Shown here one piece after another: positions 1 to 8,563 of a DNA stretch of 64,000 nucleotides. The stretch spans positions 124,001 to 188,000 of the forward strand of contig NZ_RAQH01000009.1 of NCBI RefSeq assembly GCF_003610695.1. Reading direction: 5' to 3'. Position numbers and translations under genes: made by a program. A model generated the notes under the pieces. It made no database searches. It was not told the origin of the DNA and worked only from the letters and a program-made list of their open reading frames with translations. This DNA comes from Epilithonimonas arachidiradicis (GTDB lineage: Bacteria; Bacteroidota; Bacteroidia; Flavobacteriales; Weeksellaceae). Numbering within the stretch: the first letter of the stretch is position 1; every line of letters starts with the position of its first letter.

Positions 1-663
1 ATTTTTATTATTTCTCAATATCAATTCTCTGCTTTTCATCGTTGTCATTACCAACGCATCTTTTGCGAATAATTCGTAAGACAACGGAAGCGTTTTGTTA
101 TCTAGCTCAATAGTTTGTGTTTCGTTGCTGATGAGATTATCAATCAACGGATGGATTTCTAGTTTTTCATCATCAGAAAAAGCAATTTCGTAATCGTTGT
201 AATTCAGACCATTTTCTGTGTCGATGGCGAATCCAGGATGTGCACCAAGAGAAAAATACATTTCTTTTTCAGACAGATTTTTCACTTGATAAGAAACAGT
301 CAGTTTGTTCTCAACCAAAGTATATTTGATTTCCAAACTGAATTCGAATGGATAAATTTTCAAAGATTCTTCATCAGATTTCAATTCAAAAATAACTTCA
401 TTTTCAGTTGAATTTTTTACTTCAAAAGTTCGTCTTCTTGCAAAACCGTGGCGAGGCAATTCATAAGTTTGACCTTCAAAAATATATTGTTCATTTTTCA
501 AAGCGCCAACAGTTGGAAAAAGAACTGGACTTTGTCCTCCCCAAAAATCGGGGTTTCCACTCCACATTATTTCTTTTCCGGTTTCGAGATTGATGAGAGA
601 AGTCAATTCTGCTCCAAGTTCGTTGAAAGTCGCTTTTAGTGTATTATTTTGAATCGTTATCAT
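1..663 (-). CDS. Aldose 1-epimerase family protein (LacX-like), cut by the left edge
   Basis: The reading frame is open from an ATG at 663 to the first base of the window, so about 221 N-terminal residues are visible and the C-terminus is missing. The protein has the galactose-mutarotase beta-sandwich pattern: LPRHGFARR around residue 72 and SLGAHPGF around residue 142 carry the two histidines expected to bind and protonate the sugar ring oxygen. The catalytic glutamate would lie beyond the window edge. The short N-terminus without a signal peptide suggests a cytoplasmic enzyme that interconverts alpha and beta anomers of a hexose or a sugar phosphate; the substrate cannot be told. Family assignment is strong, the LacX-like subgroup is an inference from length and motif style. 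Confidence 0.85.
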   Translation of the reverse strand, partial: MITIQNNTLKATFNELGAELTSLINLETGKEIMWSGNPDFWGGQSPVLFPTVGALKNEQYIFEGQTYELPRHGFARRRTFEVKNSTENEVIFELKSDEESLKIYPFEFSLEIKYTLVENKLTVSYQVKNLSEKEMYFSLGAHPGFAIDTENGLNYNDYEIAFSDDEKLEIHPLIDNLISNETQTIELDNKTLPLSYELFAKDALVMTTMKSRELILRNNKN

Positions 664-672
664 ATTGTTAAT

Positions 673-1179
673 TTACTTAAATGATTTAAAAATATTGGTT
701 GAAACCTTATCAAAAACAGTTCTTTCATTCTCATCATACTGCAAAATGGCATAGGCAAAAGCGTCATTTTTGAGAATCGTTTTCTGATAAAATATCTTTC
801 CGTTTTTATAGCCTGAGATTACAAAAAATGTCTTTCCGCGTTTTTGATAAGTTATTTTTGTGGCTGTATTTTTAGCGAGACTTTTAAGGTCTGCATCAAA
901 TTGTTGTTTCAAAGATATTGTTCTGCCTTCTGCATCCAGATTATTTCGTCCAAAAACTCGAAGCGTTTCTTCGTTCTTTTGATTGATGAAAATTCGTCCA
1001 TCTCCATTAGAACTTTCTGGCTCTGGTGTCATCAATTGTTTTGGATAATCAACACAATATTGAAAACGAACATTACAGTAAGGTTCGTAATCCAGATTGG
1101 CTTGAACAATAGAGTTTGTTGATTGCCCATATCCAAGATTAACAATCAGCAAAGCAAAGAAAAAACAAATTTTTTGCAT
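673..1179 (-). CDS. Secreted protein of unknown function
   Basis: 168 aa beginning with a clear signal peptide (charged start, hydrophobic stretch about residues 5-15, cleavage likely after GYGQ at 16-19). The mature part has two early cysteines (about residues 35 and 42, in CNVRFQYC), which could form a disulfide, and otherwise alternates short beta-type stretches. No family is recognised. It ends 10 bases before the aldose epimerase start on the same strand, so the two may be co-transcribed. It is probably periplasmic or outer-membrane associated. Confidence 0.7.
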   Translation of the reverse strand: MQKICFFFALLIVNLGYGQSTNSIVQANLDYEPYCNVRFQYCVDYPKQLMTPEPESSNGDGRIFINQKNEETLRVFGRNNLDAEGRTISLKQQFDADLKSLAKNTATKITYQKRGKTFFVISGYKNGKIFYQKTILKNDAFAYAILQYDENERTVFDKVSTNIFKSFK

Positions 1180-1308
1180 AACATCATTTCATTTTTGAAT
1201 CAACAAATATCTGTAATAATCTTTGATTTTGTAGTCTATCATCCAAAAGTGTATCATCTGTCATCTCAATTTACAATATTTTCCTAAATTGCCGTTTAAT
1301 AAGCAATA

Positions 1309-2472
1309 ATGAAAGGTCTTAATTTTCTGAAACGCATCAATAGCTGGGTCGTATATATTATATTGACTTCCATCGTTGCAGGAATTATTATTTCCTCCAA
1401 CTTCCTGATTCAACATCTTAGAGGTAAGGAAACCGAGAGAATCAAATCTCTGGCAACGGCAATGCGTTATCTCCAAGATAGTGATGTAGACCCGAGATTC
1501 AATGAACTGGCACTTTATGTCATTAGTGAAAATGAAGATTTGCCCATCATTGTTACCAACAAAAAAAGAGAGGTTTTAGAAAGCCGAGGTATTTCCGAAG
1601 AGATTCTTAAAGACAAAGAAAAACTAAAGGCAAAAATGACTGAAATGGAAAGCAAATATCCGCCTTTCGAGATTCAGTTGCCGGATTTTAATAATCAATA
1701 TTTGTATTATGATAATTCTGATTTGATGAATTATTTGCGTTATTATCCTCTTTTATTAGCGATTTTTATTTCATTATACCTCGTTTTTTCATTTTGGTTT
1801 TTACGATTACTGAAGAAAACCGACGAAGGTTTTGTTTGGGCAGGTTTGGCCAAAGAAACCGCGCATCAGATTGGAACACCGCTTTCCTCAATGATTGGCT
1901 GGGTCGAGATTATGAAGCTCGAAGATGAAAATGGAATGGGCGTGAAAGAACTCGAAATGGATGTCAACCGACTCAAAACCATTTCCGAAAGATTCTCCAA
2001 AATCGGTTCAATTCCGACACTTAATGATTTGGATATCAATGAAACTGTTCAGCAAAATTTCGATTATTTAAAATCCAGAATTTCAACTAAGGTTGAATTT
2101 ACCTTAAGAAAAACTTACGAACCTGTTTTGGTTCCACATAGCCAGATTCTGATGAGTTGGGTAATTGAAAACCTTGTGAAAAATGCGGTGGATGCAATGA
2201 AAGGTGAAGGCAAACTGGAACTTTCACTTTACAAAAAAAACAAAAATGTTTACATCGACGTAACTGATACAGGTTGCGGAATGACCAAACAACAAATCCG
2301 AAATGCCTTCAAACCCGGATTCTCGACAAAAAAACGGGGTTGGGGATTAGGATTGTCTTTAACCAAAAGAGTAGTGTCAGAATATCACAAAGGCGACGTC
2401 AGAATTGCAAACTCTGAAGTTGGAAAAGGAACGACTTTTAGAATTATTTTGAGGGAAGAGCAAAAATCGTAA
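1309..2472 (+). CDS. Orphan membrane sensor histidine kinase
   Basis: 387 aa. Two membrane helices (about residues 13-35 and 144-166) flank a roughly 105-residue extracytoplasmic sensor region with no recognisable domain. The dimerisation/phosphoacceptor helix holds H186 in ETAHQIGTPLSS. The ATPase domain follows with the N box (ENLVKNAVDAM), G1 box (DTGCGM) and G2 box (GWGLGLSL). It should autophosphorylate on H186 and pass the phosphate to a response regulator, but none is encoded next to it; the nearest receiver is a stand-alone one near 29.1 kb, and no link can be shown. Membership of the kinase family is certain, the signal is unknown. Confidence 0.92.
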   Translation: MKGLNFLKRINSWVVYIILTSIVAGIIISSNFLIQHLRGKETERIKSLATAMRYLQDSDVDPRFNELALYVISENEDLPIIVTNKKREVLESRGISEEILKDKEKLKAKMTEMESKYPPFEIQLPDFNNQYLYYDNSDLMNYLRYYPLLLAIFISLYLVFSFWFLRLLKKTDEGFVWAGLAKETAHQIGTPLSSMIGWVEIMKLEDENGMGVKELEMDVNRLKTISERFSKIGSIPTLNDLDINETVQQNFDYLKSRISTKVEFTLRKTYEPVLVPHSQILMSWVIENLVKNAVDAMKGEGKLELSLYKKNKNVYIDVTDTGCGMTKQQIRNAFKPGFSTKKRGWGLGLSLTKRVVSEYHKGDVRIANSEVGKGTTFRIILREEQKS

Positions 2473-2480
2473 CATCCATA

Positions 2481-2529
2481 ACCAAACAGATACAGAGTTT
2501 TTTGATTTTATTCTATGTGTCTATGTGAT
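2481..2529. repeat. Degenerate palindromic intergenic element, copy 1
   Basis: The left arm at 2481-2497 and right arm at 2513-2529 are imperfect reverse complements. The right arm CTATGTGTCTATGTG is shared base for base with the element at 8466-8525. It lies between the kinase and helicase genes, and the transcript would fold into a hairpin. Confidence 0.55.
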
Positions 2530-2587
2530 AAAAAATATCAGAAGTGATTACTATTAATTGATAATCTTTCCTTGATTTCAAAATCCA

Positions 2588-2595
2588 TATCTTTG
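2588..2595 (+). promoter_or_regulatory. Bacteroidota -7 promoter element (TATCTTTG) for the helicase gene
   Basis: Exact match to TAnnTTTG. Its last base is 4 nt before the ATG at 2600, so the expected transcription start falls on or just before the start codon, suggesting a leaderless mRNA. No convincing -33 TTG lies at the usual spacing. Confidence 0.4.
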
Positions 2596-2599
2596 CCGG

Positions 2600-3949
2600 A
2601 TGAAAACCACTTTTGCAGATTTCGATTTACCGGAAAAGATTCTTGATGTTTTAGCTGACCTCAACCTTTTTGAGCCAACGCCCATTCAGGAAAAAAGCTT
2701 GAAACCAATTCTTTCAGGGCGTGATGTGATGGGAATTGCTCAGACCGGAACGGGAAAAACTTTGGCTTATCTGCTTCCTGTTCTCAAAACTTGGAAGTAT
2801 AACAAATCCGGGAATCCTACAGTTTTGGTTTTAGTTCCTACAAGAGAATTGGTCGTTCAGGTTACAGAAGTTTTAGAAAAACTGACGAAGAATATCACTG
2901 CAAGAGTTATCGGAGTTTATGGTGGGAAAAACATCAATACGCAGAAATTGTTGTTCAATGATGGATGCGATATTTTGGTCGGAACACCAGGTCGCGTGAT
3001 GGATTTGTCGATTGATAATGCGATTTCTCTTAGAGAAGTTAATAAATTAATCATTGACGAGTTCGACGAAATGCTGAATCTAGGTTTCCGCCCGCAGCTG
3101 ACTCATATCTTCGAAATGATGAGAGAGAAAAGACAAAATATCCTTTTTTCTGCAACAATGACCGAAGCTTTAGACGAAATATTAAATGAATATTTTGCGT
3201 CTCCAGTCGAGATTTCTTTGGCAAGGTCGGGAACACCTTTGGAGAAAATTGCCCAGACTGCAATTCCGGTTGATAACTTCAATACAAAACTGAATTTGCT
3301 AATTCATCTTTTGAAAACCGAAGATAATCTTGAGAAGATTCTAATTTTCGCAAATAATAAAAAACATGCAGATTTAATTTTCGAAAAATTGAATGTTGAA
3401 TTTCCTAATGAATTTGGTGTTATTCACTCGAATAAATCTCAGAATTTCAGATTAAGAGTCATGCAGGAATTCAGCAATGAAAAATTGCGAGGCGTGATTA
3501 CTACGGATATTATGGCGAGAGGTTTGGACATTCCGGATATTTCTCACGTTTTCAACTTCGAAGTTCCTGAAGTTCCGGAGCAGTATATCCACAGAATCGG
3601 TAGAACCGGGCGTGCAGACAAAGACGGAATCGCAGTGACTTTCTACACCAAAAAAGAAGAAGCACAACTTCTTGACATCGAATTGTTGATGGATAAAGAA
3701 ATTGCAAAATCTGAGTTCCCAGAAGAAGTAACCATTTCGAAGGTCAAAATCGCTTCTGAACAGGATGAAGTGAAAATGAAATTCCTGACAACGGCCAAAC
3801 TCAACGAAGGCGAATCTGCTTTCCACGAGAAAAAAGATAAGAACAAGAAAATCAATCTTGGCGGACCAAGCAAGCGTAAAGCACCTAAGAAATTTGGAGC
3901 GAATAGAGCTCAGCAAAAAGCAAAGTCTAAGGCCAAGAGAAAGAAATAA
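2600..3949 (+). CDS. DEAD-box-type ATP-dependent RNA helicase with a DEFD motif II
   Basis: 449 aa with the full helicase set in order: Q motif (FEPTPIQ, residues 24-30), Walker A AQTGTGKT (47-54), PTREL (80-84), GTPGR (128-132), motif II at 153-156 reading DEFD instead of DEAD, SAT (184-186) and HRIGRTGR in the second RecA domain. A basic tail rich in Lys and Arg closes the protein, as in RNA-remodelling members such as RhlE or CsdA. It probably unwinds short RNA duplexes in ribosome assembly or mRNA turnover. The Ala-to-Phe change in motif II leaves the catalytic Asp-Glu and final Asp intact, so activity is expected. Transcription appears to be from its own promoter and to end at a hairpin just downstream. 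Confidence 0.93.
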   Translation: MKTTFADFDLPEKILDVLADLNLFEPTPIQEKSLKPILSGRDVMGIAQTGTGKTLAYLLPVLKTWKYNKSGNPTVLVLVPTRELVVQVTEVLEKLTKNITARVIGVYGGKNINTQKLLFNDGCDILVGTPGRVMDLSIDNAISLREVNKLIIDEFDEMLNLGFRPQLTHIFEMMREKRQNILFSATMTEALDEILNEYFASPVEISLARSGTPLEKIAQTAIPVDNFNTKLNLLIHLLKTEDNLEKILIFANNKKHADLIFEKLNVEFPNEFGVIHSNKSQNFRLRVMQEFSNEKLRGVITTDIMARGLDIPDISHVFNFEVPEVPEQYIHRIGRTGRADKDGIAVTFYTKKEEAQLLDIELLMDKEIAKSEFPEEVTISKVKIASEQDEVKMKFLTTAKLNEGESAFHEKKDKNKKINLGGPSKRKAPKKFGANRAQQKAKSKAKRKK

Positions 3950-3950
3950 T

Positions 3951-3980
3951 AAAACACTTCAGAATTTTCTGAGGTGTTTT
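3951..3980 (+). terminator. Bidirectional intrinsic terminator
   Basis: A 13-bp stem with one G-T pair (AAAACACTTCAGA / TCTGAGGTGTTTT) and a 4-nt loop sits between the convergent helicase and lipocalin-like genes, with U-rich ends on both strands. Confidence 0.75.
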
Positions 3981-3981
3981 G

Positions 3982-4416
3982 TTATTTTGTAAAATAGATA
4001 TAAAGTTTATCTTCTTTTCCGTCATTATCATTATCATAACTTGGAATACTGATAACTATTAATTCATTTTTAGTAATTGAAGAGACTTCTACAGTAGTGA
4101 CTTCATCGGCATACATTACCAGACGCTTATTTTGCTCGTCATAGCTAAAAGTTCCATTTGCAGTTCTGCTCACACAATTACCATTAAAATCAATTCCATA
4201 GCTTACAGAAGACATTTTTCCATCTTTTTGGAGAGTGAAATTATTTTGACTTTCACAAGAATCTAAAGTATATGTTTGTGAAGAGCCATTTCCAAACTTT
4301 AGTATAGATTTACTTATTTTCCAATTCCCAACAATTGTGGGTTTAGATTCATCATCATCTTTTCGACAAGAAATGATTGCTAGTGAAGCCAAAGCAAATA
4401 AGATAAGTTTTTTCAC
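3982..4416 (-). CDS. Lipocalin-like lipoprotein
   Basis: 144 aa starting at GTG. The signal peptide ends in a lipobox (SLAIISC), followed by acidic RKDDDES, which fits a lipid-anchored outer-membrane or surface protein. The rest, from IVGNWKISKS on, resembles the lipocalin-like small beta-barrel family common in Bacteroidota, with two conserved cysteines and a strand-rich pattern ending in KLYIYFTK. The next gene upstream is a clear paralogue with almost the same signal peptide, so this is a tandem duplication. Ligand and role are unknown. Confidence 0.75.
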   Translation of the reverse strand: MKKLILFALASLAIISCRKDDDESKPTIVGNWKISKSILKFGNGSSQTYTLDSCESQNNFTLQKDGKMSSVSYGIDFNGNCVSRTANGTFSYDEQNKRLVMYADEVTTVEVSSITKNELIVISIPSYDNDNDGKEDKLYIYFTK

Positions 4417-4455
4417 GGTATTAATTTTATAATAGTTTTTGAAATTCTAAAATCT

Positions 4456-4899
4456 CTATTTTTTGAAAATTCTGATTAATTTATCATCTGTTCCATCACC
4501 ATCAAAATCGTGCTGCATCGCTACCAAAGTTAAATGATTACTTGTTAAATTTTCCACCTCTGCAGTTGTGACTCCTTCTTCTTCAAGCAAGAGCGTAATT
4601 GTTTTGTTGCTTTCCTGATAGTCGTAAGTTCCTTTAGAATTATGGATTTGACAATTTGTGCTAGATTCGTCTGATTTAAAATATCCGACAGAGCTTACCG
4701 TGCCATCATTTGAAAAGGTGATGTTGGTTTTGATTTCACAATCATCAAGTACGTCTGTTACTGTAGAACCGTTTCCGTATCTTGTTATATGTTTGTCAAT
4801 TTTCCAAGTTCCTACAATTGTTGCTTGAGATTCATCATCATCTTTTCTGCAAGAAATAATTGATAACGAAGCTAAAGCAAATAGAATAAGTTTTTTCAC
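4456..4899 (-). CDS. Lipocalin-like lipoprotein, tandem paralogue
   Basis: 147 aa from GTG at 4899. An ATG at 4950 is open in frame but would put 17 unusual residues before the signal peptide and overlap the ABC permease stop, while the GTG gives the same VKKLILFALASLSIISC lipoprotein signal as the neighbour, preceded by the same ATTAATAC sequence. The mature protein starts with CRKDDDES and carries the IVGTWKIDK motif and matching cysteines. A D-rich loop (HDFDGDGTDDK) near the C-terminus looks like a cation-binding loop. Function unknown; the pair diverged substantially outside the signal peptide. Confidence 0.75.
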   Translation of the reverse strand: MKKLILFALASLSIISCRKDDDESQATIVGTWKIDKHITRYGNGSTVTDVLDDCEIKTNITFSNDGTVSSVGYFKSDESSTNCQIHNSKGTYDYQESNKTITLLLEEEGVTTAEVENLTSNHLTLVAMQHDFDGDGTDDKLIRIFKK

Positions 4900-4946
4900 A
4901 GTATTAATTTTCCACAAATAAAATAAAAATTGATTAATAATGAAAA

Positions 4947-6257
4947 TCAACTTCTAATCCACTTCCAGATCTCCTTCAAAGTTGCCTTATTTCCGTACAT
5001 CAAAATCCCAACTCTATAGATTTTCGCAGCAATATAAACCATCAGTAGAGTAGAAGCAATCAATAGGAAAATCGATAACAGAATCTCCCAAAGCGGAACC
5101 CCAAACGGAATTCTCGCAATCATCGCAACAGGCGAAGTGAAAGGAATGATCGATAACCAAAAAGCCATTGGTCCATCAGGATTATTCATAATCGTGAAAC
5201 TTCCGTAAAGTCCCAACATCAAAGGAACAATCGCAAACATTGTGAATTGCTGAGTTTCGGTTTCATTATCAACAGCACTTCCAATCGCCGCGTACATCGA
5301 ACTGTAAAAAATGTAACCGAACAAAAAGAAAAATACAAAAACGCTGATAATTCCTACATAATTCATATCCAAAAGAATATGAGAAACTTCGGTTGCGATT
5401 TGTTGAAAATCCATATTTTTCATTACTTCACTTTGTTCTGCAGGAATATTTTTTTGCATTGCTGCAAATCCAGTATTAAGGAAAAATGCAGCAGTCACAG
5501 ACATCGCAATCCAAACAATGAACTGTGTTAAAGCCACCAAAGTCACACCTAAGATTTTCCCCATCATCAGTTCAAAAGGCTTGACAGATGAGATAATGAT
5601 TTCCACAACACGGTTGTTTTTTTCTTCCAAAACGCTTCTCATCACACGAACACCGTAAATAATGATGAACATAAAAACCACGTACATCAATCCAAAACTC
5701 AACGCAGTCTTAATTCCGAAAGCCAGGTCACTTTCCGGTCGGTCGCTTTCCGTCACGTTTTGAGAAATGATTTTGAAGCTTTTATCAAGATTCACGATTC
5801 TGTCCTCGGAAATTCCAAGCATCTTGATTTTTTCTTTTTTCAAAATTTCGCTCAAATCTCTGGAAACCGCACTTTTCGTATCCACACCGATTTTCTTGTT
5901 GGTCAATAATTTTGTTCCATTTTCCAACGCATCAAAATTTTTGTCTTTCAATTCCGGGATGATGAGAATTCCGTCCGAACCTTTCAGTTCTTTCAGATTT
6001 TTAACCAATGCATTTTCCGTATTGGTCGGGACAAAAGTGTAAGTAATATCTTTTGTAGACTTCAGTTGGCCGGCAAAGATTCCGCTTTTGTCAACCACTT
6101 CAAATTTGTATTCCGCTTCGTTAGCCTTGAACATAAAGCCAATCAAAGCACCAAATCCAATAATCATCAGCGGAGCCAAAAGTGTCAGAATAATAAAAGA
6201 TTTTTTCTTAACCTGCGTCAGAAATTCTCTTTTCGTTATGAGGAATATATTTTTCAT
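4947..6257 (-). CDS. ABC transporter permease, NatB/ABC-2 type
   Basis: 436 aa. One N-terminal membrane helix (about residues 20-43) is followed by a roughly 130-residue extracytoplasmic domain and then at least five helices from about residue 180, including the family's typical VLEEKNNRVVEIIISSVKPFELMMGKILG stretch (at about residues 210-240). This is the NatB-like half of an ATP-driven exporter. The cognate ATPase gene lies directly upstream on the same strand, 66 bases away, so the two form an operon. Candidate substrates for the family include sodium ions, antibiotics or lipids; the sequence does not decide. Confidence 0.9.
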   Translation of the reverse strand: MKNIFLITKREFLTQVKKKSFIILTLLAPLMIIGFGALIGFMFKANEAEYKFEVVDKSGIFAGQLKSTKDITYTFVPTNTENALVKNLKELKGSDGILIIPELKDKNFDALENGTKLLTNKKIGVDTKSAVSRDLSEILKKEKIKMLGISEDRIVNLDKSFKIISQNVTESDRPESDLAFGIKTALSFGLMYVVFMFIIIYGVRVMRSVLEEKNNRVVEIIISSVKPFELMMGKILGVTLVALTQFIVWIAMSVTAAFFLNTGFAAMQKNIPAEQSEVMKNMDFQQIATEVSHILLDMNYVGIISVFVFFFLFGYIFYSSMYAAIGSAVDNETETQQFTMFAIVPLMLGLYGSFTIMNNPDGPMAFWLSIIPFTSPVAMIARIPFGVPLWEILLSIFLLIASTLLMVYIAAKIYRVGILMYGNKATLKEIWKWIRS

Positions 6258-6322
6258 TCTTTTTGTAAAAAGTAAAATGTATTAAGTAAAAAGTAAATCA
6301 ATTATGGATTATCAGTTATCAA

Positions 6323-7228
6323 TTATGACTTAACTGCATTAATGAAAACCTCATTCATACTCGGGATTTTCTCATTGAAGGTTCGTATCGTTCCTGTTTT
6401 AAGAAGGTCTTGAAGCAAAATATTCTGATTCTCTGTATTTTTCAACTCAAAATTGAACAAACCATTCGCAGTTCCAAGATTTTCAATTTGATATTTTCTC
6501 GTCAGTTCTTTCAGGTTTTCAGAATTCACATCAGATAAAACCACAGAAAAAACATTCTGCTTAAATTGTTCCCGAACATCAAAAACTTTCCCGTCCAGAA
6601 CTTTCTTAGAATTGTTGATGAGCGCTACAAAATCACACATTTCCTCTACACTTTCCATTCTGTGAGTCGATAAGATTATTGTCGTTCCTTCGTTTTTCAG
6701 GCGAATGATTTGGTCTTTGATGAGGTTCGCATTCACTGGGTCAAATCCTGAAAAAGGCTCATCCAGAATCAGCAATTTCGGACGATGCAGAACCGTTACC
6801 ACAAACTGGATTTTCTGCGCCATTCCTTTCGAAAGTTCACTCAGTTTTTTCTTCCACCATTGGTCGATGTTCAGTTGTTCGAACCAGAATTTCGCTTGCG
6901 AAAGCGCTTCCTGTCGGGACATTCCTTTCAGTTCCCCAAAATACAAAAGCTGGTCGCCCACCGTCATATTCTTGTAAAGACCACGTTCTTCCGGCATATA
7001 ACCGATGTTTTTGATATGTTCCGGATTCAGTTTTTCGCTGTCAATCCAAACATTGCCCTCATCTGCTTGAGTAATTTGATTAATGATTCGGATAAACGAT
7101 GTTTTTCCAGCGCCATTTGGACCTAAAAGCCCATAAATACTCGCAGTAGGAACTTCAATCGAAAAATCCTGAAGCGCAATTTTCTTCCCGGCGTTGTATG
7201 TTTTTTTGATATGTTCTGCTCTCAGCAT
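6323..7228 (-). CDS. ABC transporter ATP-binding protein, NatA type
   Basis: 301 aa from the ATG at 7228. A start at 7261 is open but adds an 11-residue basic tail before the conserved opening MLRAEHIKKTYNAGKK. Walker A is GPNGAGKTS, the signature motif is LSKGMAQKIQF, Walker B is LLILDEPFSGFDP and the switch histidine is in STHRMES. After the nucleotide-binding domain there is a C-terminal region of about 80 residues, as usual in DrrA/NatA exporters. It should power the permease encoded just downstream. Confidence 0.92.
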   Translation of the reverse strand: MLRAEHIKKTYNAGKKIALQDFSIEVPTASIYGLLGPNGAGKTSFIRIINQITQADEGNVWIDSEKLNPEHIKNIGYMPEERGLYKNMTVGDQLLYFGELKGMSRQEALSQAKFWFEQLNIDQWWKKKLSELSKGMAQKIQFVVTVLHRPKLLILDEPFSGFDPVNANLIKDQIIRLKNEGTTIILSTHRMESVEEMCDFVALINNSKKVLDGKVFDVREQFKQNVFSVVLSDVNSENLKELTRKYQIENLGTANGLFNFELKNTENQNILLQDLLKTGTIRTFNEKIPSMNEVFINAVKS

Positions 7229-7285
7229 ACAGATTTTTTTAATTTTTTTTAGGAGCAACAAGATTGGTCCTTTGGTTCACTTTAT

Positions 7286-7357
7286 CACCCCGCTTTCCGT
7301 TGCAATCTTTTTGTTTTCCAAAGAAAAACAAAAAGGATTTCCACTACAATCGGGGCT
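7286..7357. repeat. Dispersed palindromic element, family A, copy 1
   Basis: Outer arms CCCCG (7287-7291) and CGGGG (7351-7355) enclose the inner hairpin 7305-7338, built from ATCTTTTTGTTTT and AAAAACAAAAAGGAT. The same inner hairpin and flanks occur at 47651-47800 and, inverted, at 50912-51077. It sits upstream of the ABC operon, in non-coding DNA. Confidence 0.55.
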
Positions 7358-7453
7358 ATGTTGAGGTTTCGTCTTTCTTTTCAACTATTTTTGAAACCCC
7401 ACAAAATTAGTTTAAAAAAGATAAAAATGTTACAGAAAAGGATGATAGTTGAA

Positions 7454-7668
7454 CTATAAGTTGTCATCCGAAGCAATTACCAAAGAACGATAATAATTTC
7501 CCGAAGTGTCCATTATCACCCAATCTTCCGATATTATCAGTTTTTAATGATTTTCTAAATACTGAAAACCTTGTTCTCAAAAATATGATGTTTCAAGATT
7601 TTGTTTCGAAAAAACAAAACATCAAATGCTTGTTTATTAATCTCAATTCCTATAAATTTACGATACAA
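7454..7668 (-). pseudogene. IS110-family transposase remnant (N-terminal part)
   Basis: Two short frames on the minus strand together resemble the start of an IS110-type transposase. Residues read from 7668 give RKFIGIEINKQAFDVLFF, which matches the family's N-terminal pattern of an FIGID-VSK-x-LDV block; the frame is broken by stops at 7555 and 7537. A second frame from about 7531 to 7454 reads WVIMDTSGNYYRSL, matching the family's VVMEATGxYYxxLA block. No C-terminal catalytic domain, terminal repeats or target duplication are seen. The first acidic residue of the DEDD site would be Glu here. It is a dead fragment of an old insertion. Confidence 0.55.
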
Positions 7669-7759
7669 TCAATATTCCTTGAAAATTTTTCTTTTGCAAG
7701 AATTAGAATAACAAAAAATATAAACACCTACTTTATACATTCACATTAACACATCCAAA

Positions 7760-8458
7760 ATGCTATACCTTTTACCAGCTTACCTTTCCGAAAATTCTCC
7801 AATAGATTATTTTGCGCCGACTATCAAAGATATTATTATGAATGTCGATCATTATTTTGTAGAGAACGAAAAGACAGCCAGAAAAGTCATCAAATTTTTT
7901 GCGCCGGAAAAAAAACAGCCGCAACTCAAATTATTTCTCCTCGACAAATATTCTGAAACTGCAGATTTGAAAGAAGCCCAAAAGCTGATGAAAGAAGGTG
8001 TAGATTTCGGGTTGTTATCAGAAGCTGGTTTGCCTTGCATTGGTGACCCAGGCAATATTATGGTGGGCTGGTCTCACAGCAATCATATCAAAGTGATTCC
8101 CATTAACGGGCCAAGTTCTTTCGTTCTGGCATTAATTGCGAGTGGATTTAATGGACAGCAATTTTCTTTTCATGGCTATCTGCCCATTGATAAGGAGAAA
8201 AAGAAGAAAGAGATTCAGAACCTCGAAAATTTGGTTAATAAAACCGGATTTACGCAGATTTTTATGGAAACGCCTTATCGTAACAATCAGCTTTTGGAAG
8301 ATTTAACCAAGTTTCTCAATCCGAATACAAAACTCTGTATTGCAGCTAATATCAATGACCCGGAAACCGAGTTGATTCAAACTAAAACAATCGCAGACTG
8401 GAAAAAAAATAAACCAGAATTGCACAAAATTCCTGCTGTTTTTTTGATTGGAAAGTGA
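7760..8458 (+). CDS. SAM-dependent methyltransferase, RsmI-like
   Basis: 232 aa of the tetrapyrrole-methylase fold. The glycine-rich segment SEAGLPCIGDPG (residues 87-98) and GPSS (117-120) correspond to the SAM-binding and substrate loops, and FHGYLP (137-142) is typical of RsmI, which 2'-O-methylates C1402 of 16S rRNA. It is shorter than full RsmI (about 280 aa) and its N-terminus differs, so it belongs to the short Bacteroidota subgroup; rRNA is the likely but unproven substrate. It stands alone on the plus strand before the AI-2E-family gene. Confidence 0.88.
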   Translation: MLYLLPAYLSENSPIDYFAPTIKDIIMNVDHYFVENEKTARKVIKFFAPEKKQPQLKLFLLDKYSETADLKEAQKLMKEGVDFGLLSEAGLPCIGDPGNIMVGWSHSNHIKVIPINGPSSFVLALIASGFNGQQFSFHGYLPIDKEKKKKEIQNLENLVNKTGFTQIFMETPYRNNQLLEDLTKFLNPNTKLCIAANINDPETELIQTKTIADWKKNKPELHKIPAVFLIGK

Positions 8459-8465
8459 TTTTAAA

Positions 8466-8525
8466 ACCGCATAGGCATATAGCTATTTATTCTTTAAAGT
8501 TACAAAGACTATGTGTCTATGTGGT
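8466..8525. repeat. Palindromic intergenic element, copy 2
   Basis: Arms at 8466-8482 (ACCGCATAGGCATATAG) and 8509-8525 (CTATGTGTCTATGTGGT) are imperfect reverse complements around a 26-nt loop. The right arm is shared with the element at 2481-2529. It is located between two plus-strand genes and could act as a processing or termination hairpin. Confidence 0.6.
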
Positions 8526-8563
8526 GAAATATTTTGTAATTTCAAGAATTGTAAATTAAGACT

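Noticed and set aside
3452-3916. 154-codon minus-strand frame opposite the helicase
   Set aside because: Shadow of the plus-strand helicase, which has full motif support; the antisense peptide is Phe-rich and random-looking.
4900-4950. Longer start for the second lipocalin-like gene
   Set aside because: It would put 17 residues before a standard lipoprotein signal peptide and overlap the permease stop.
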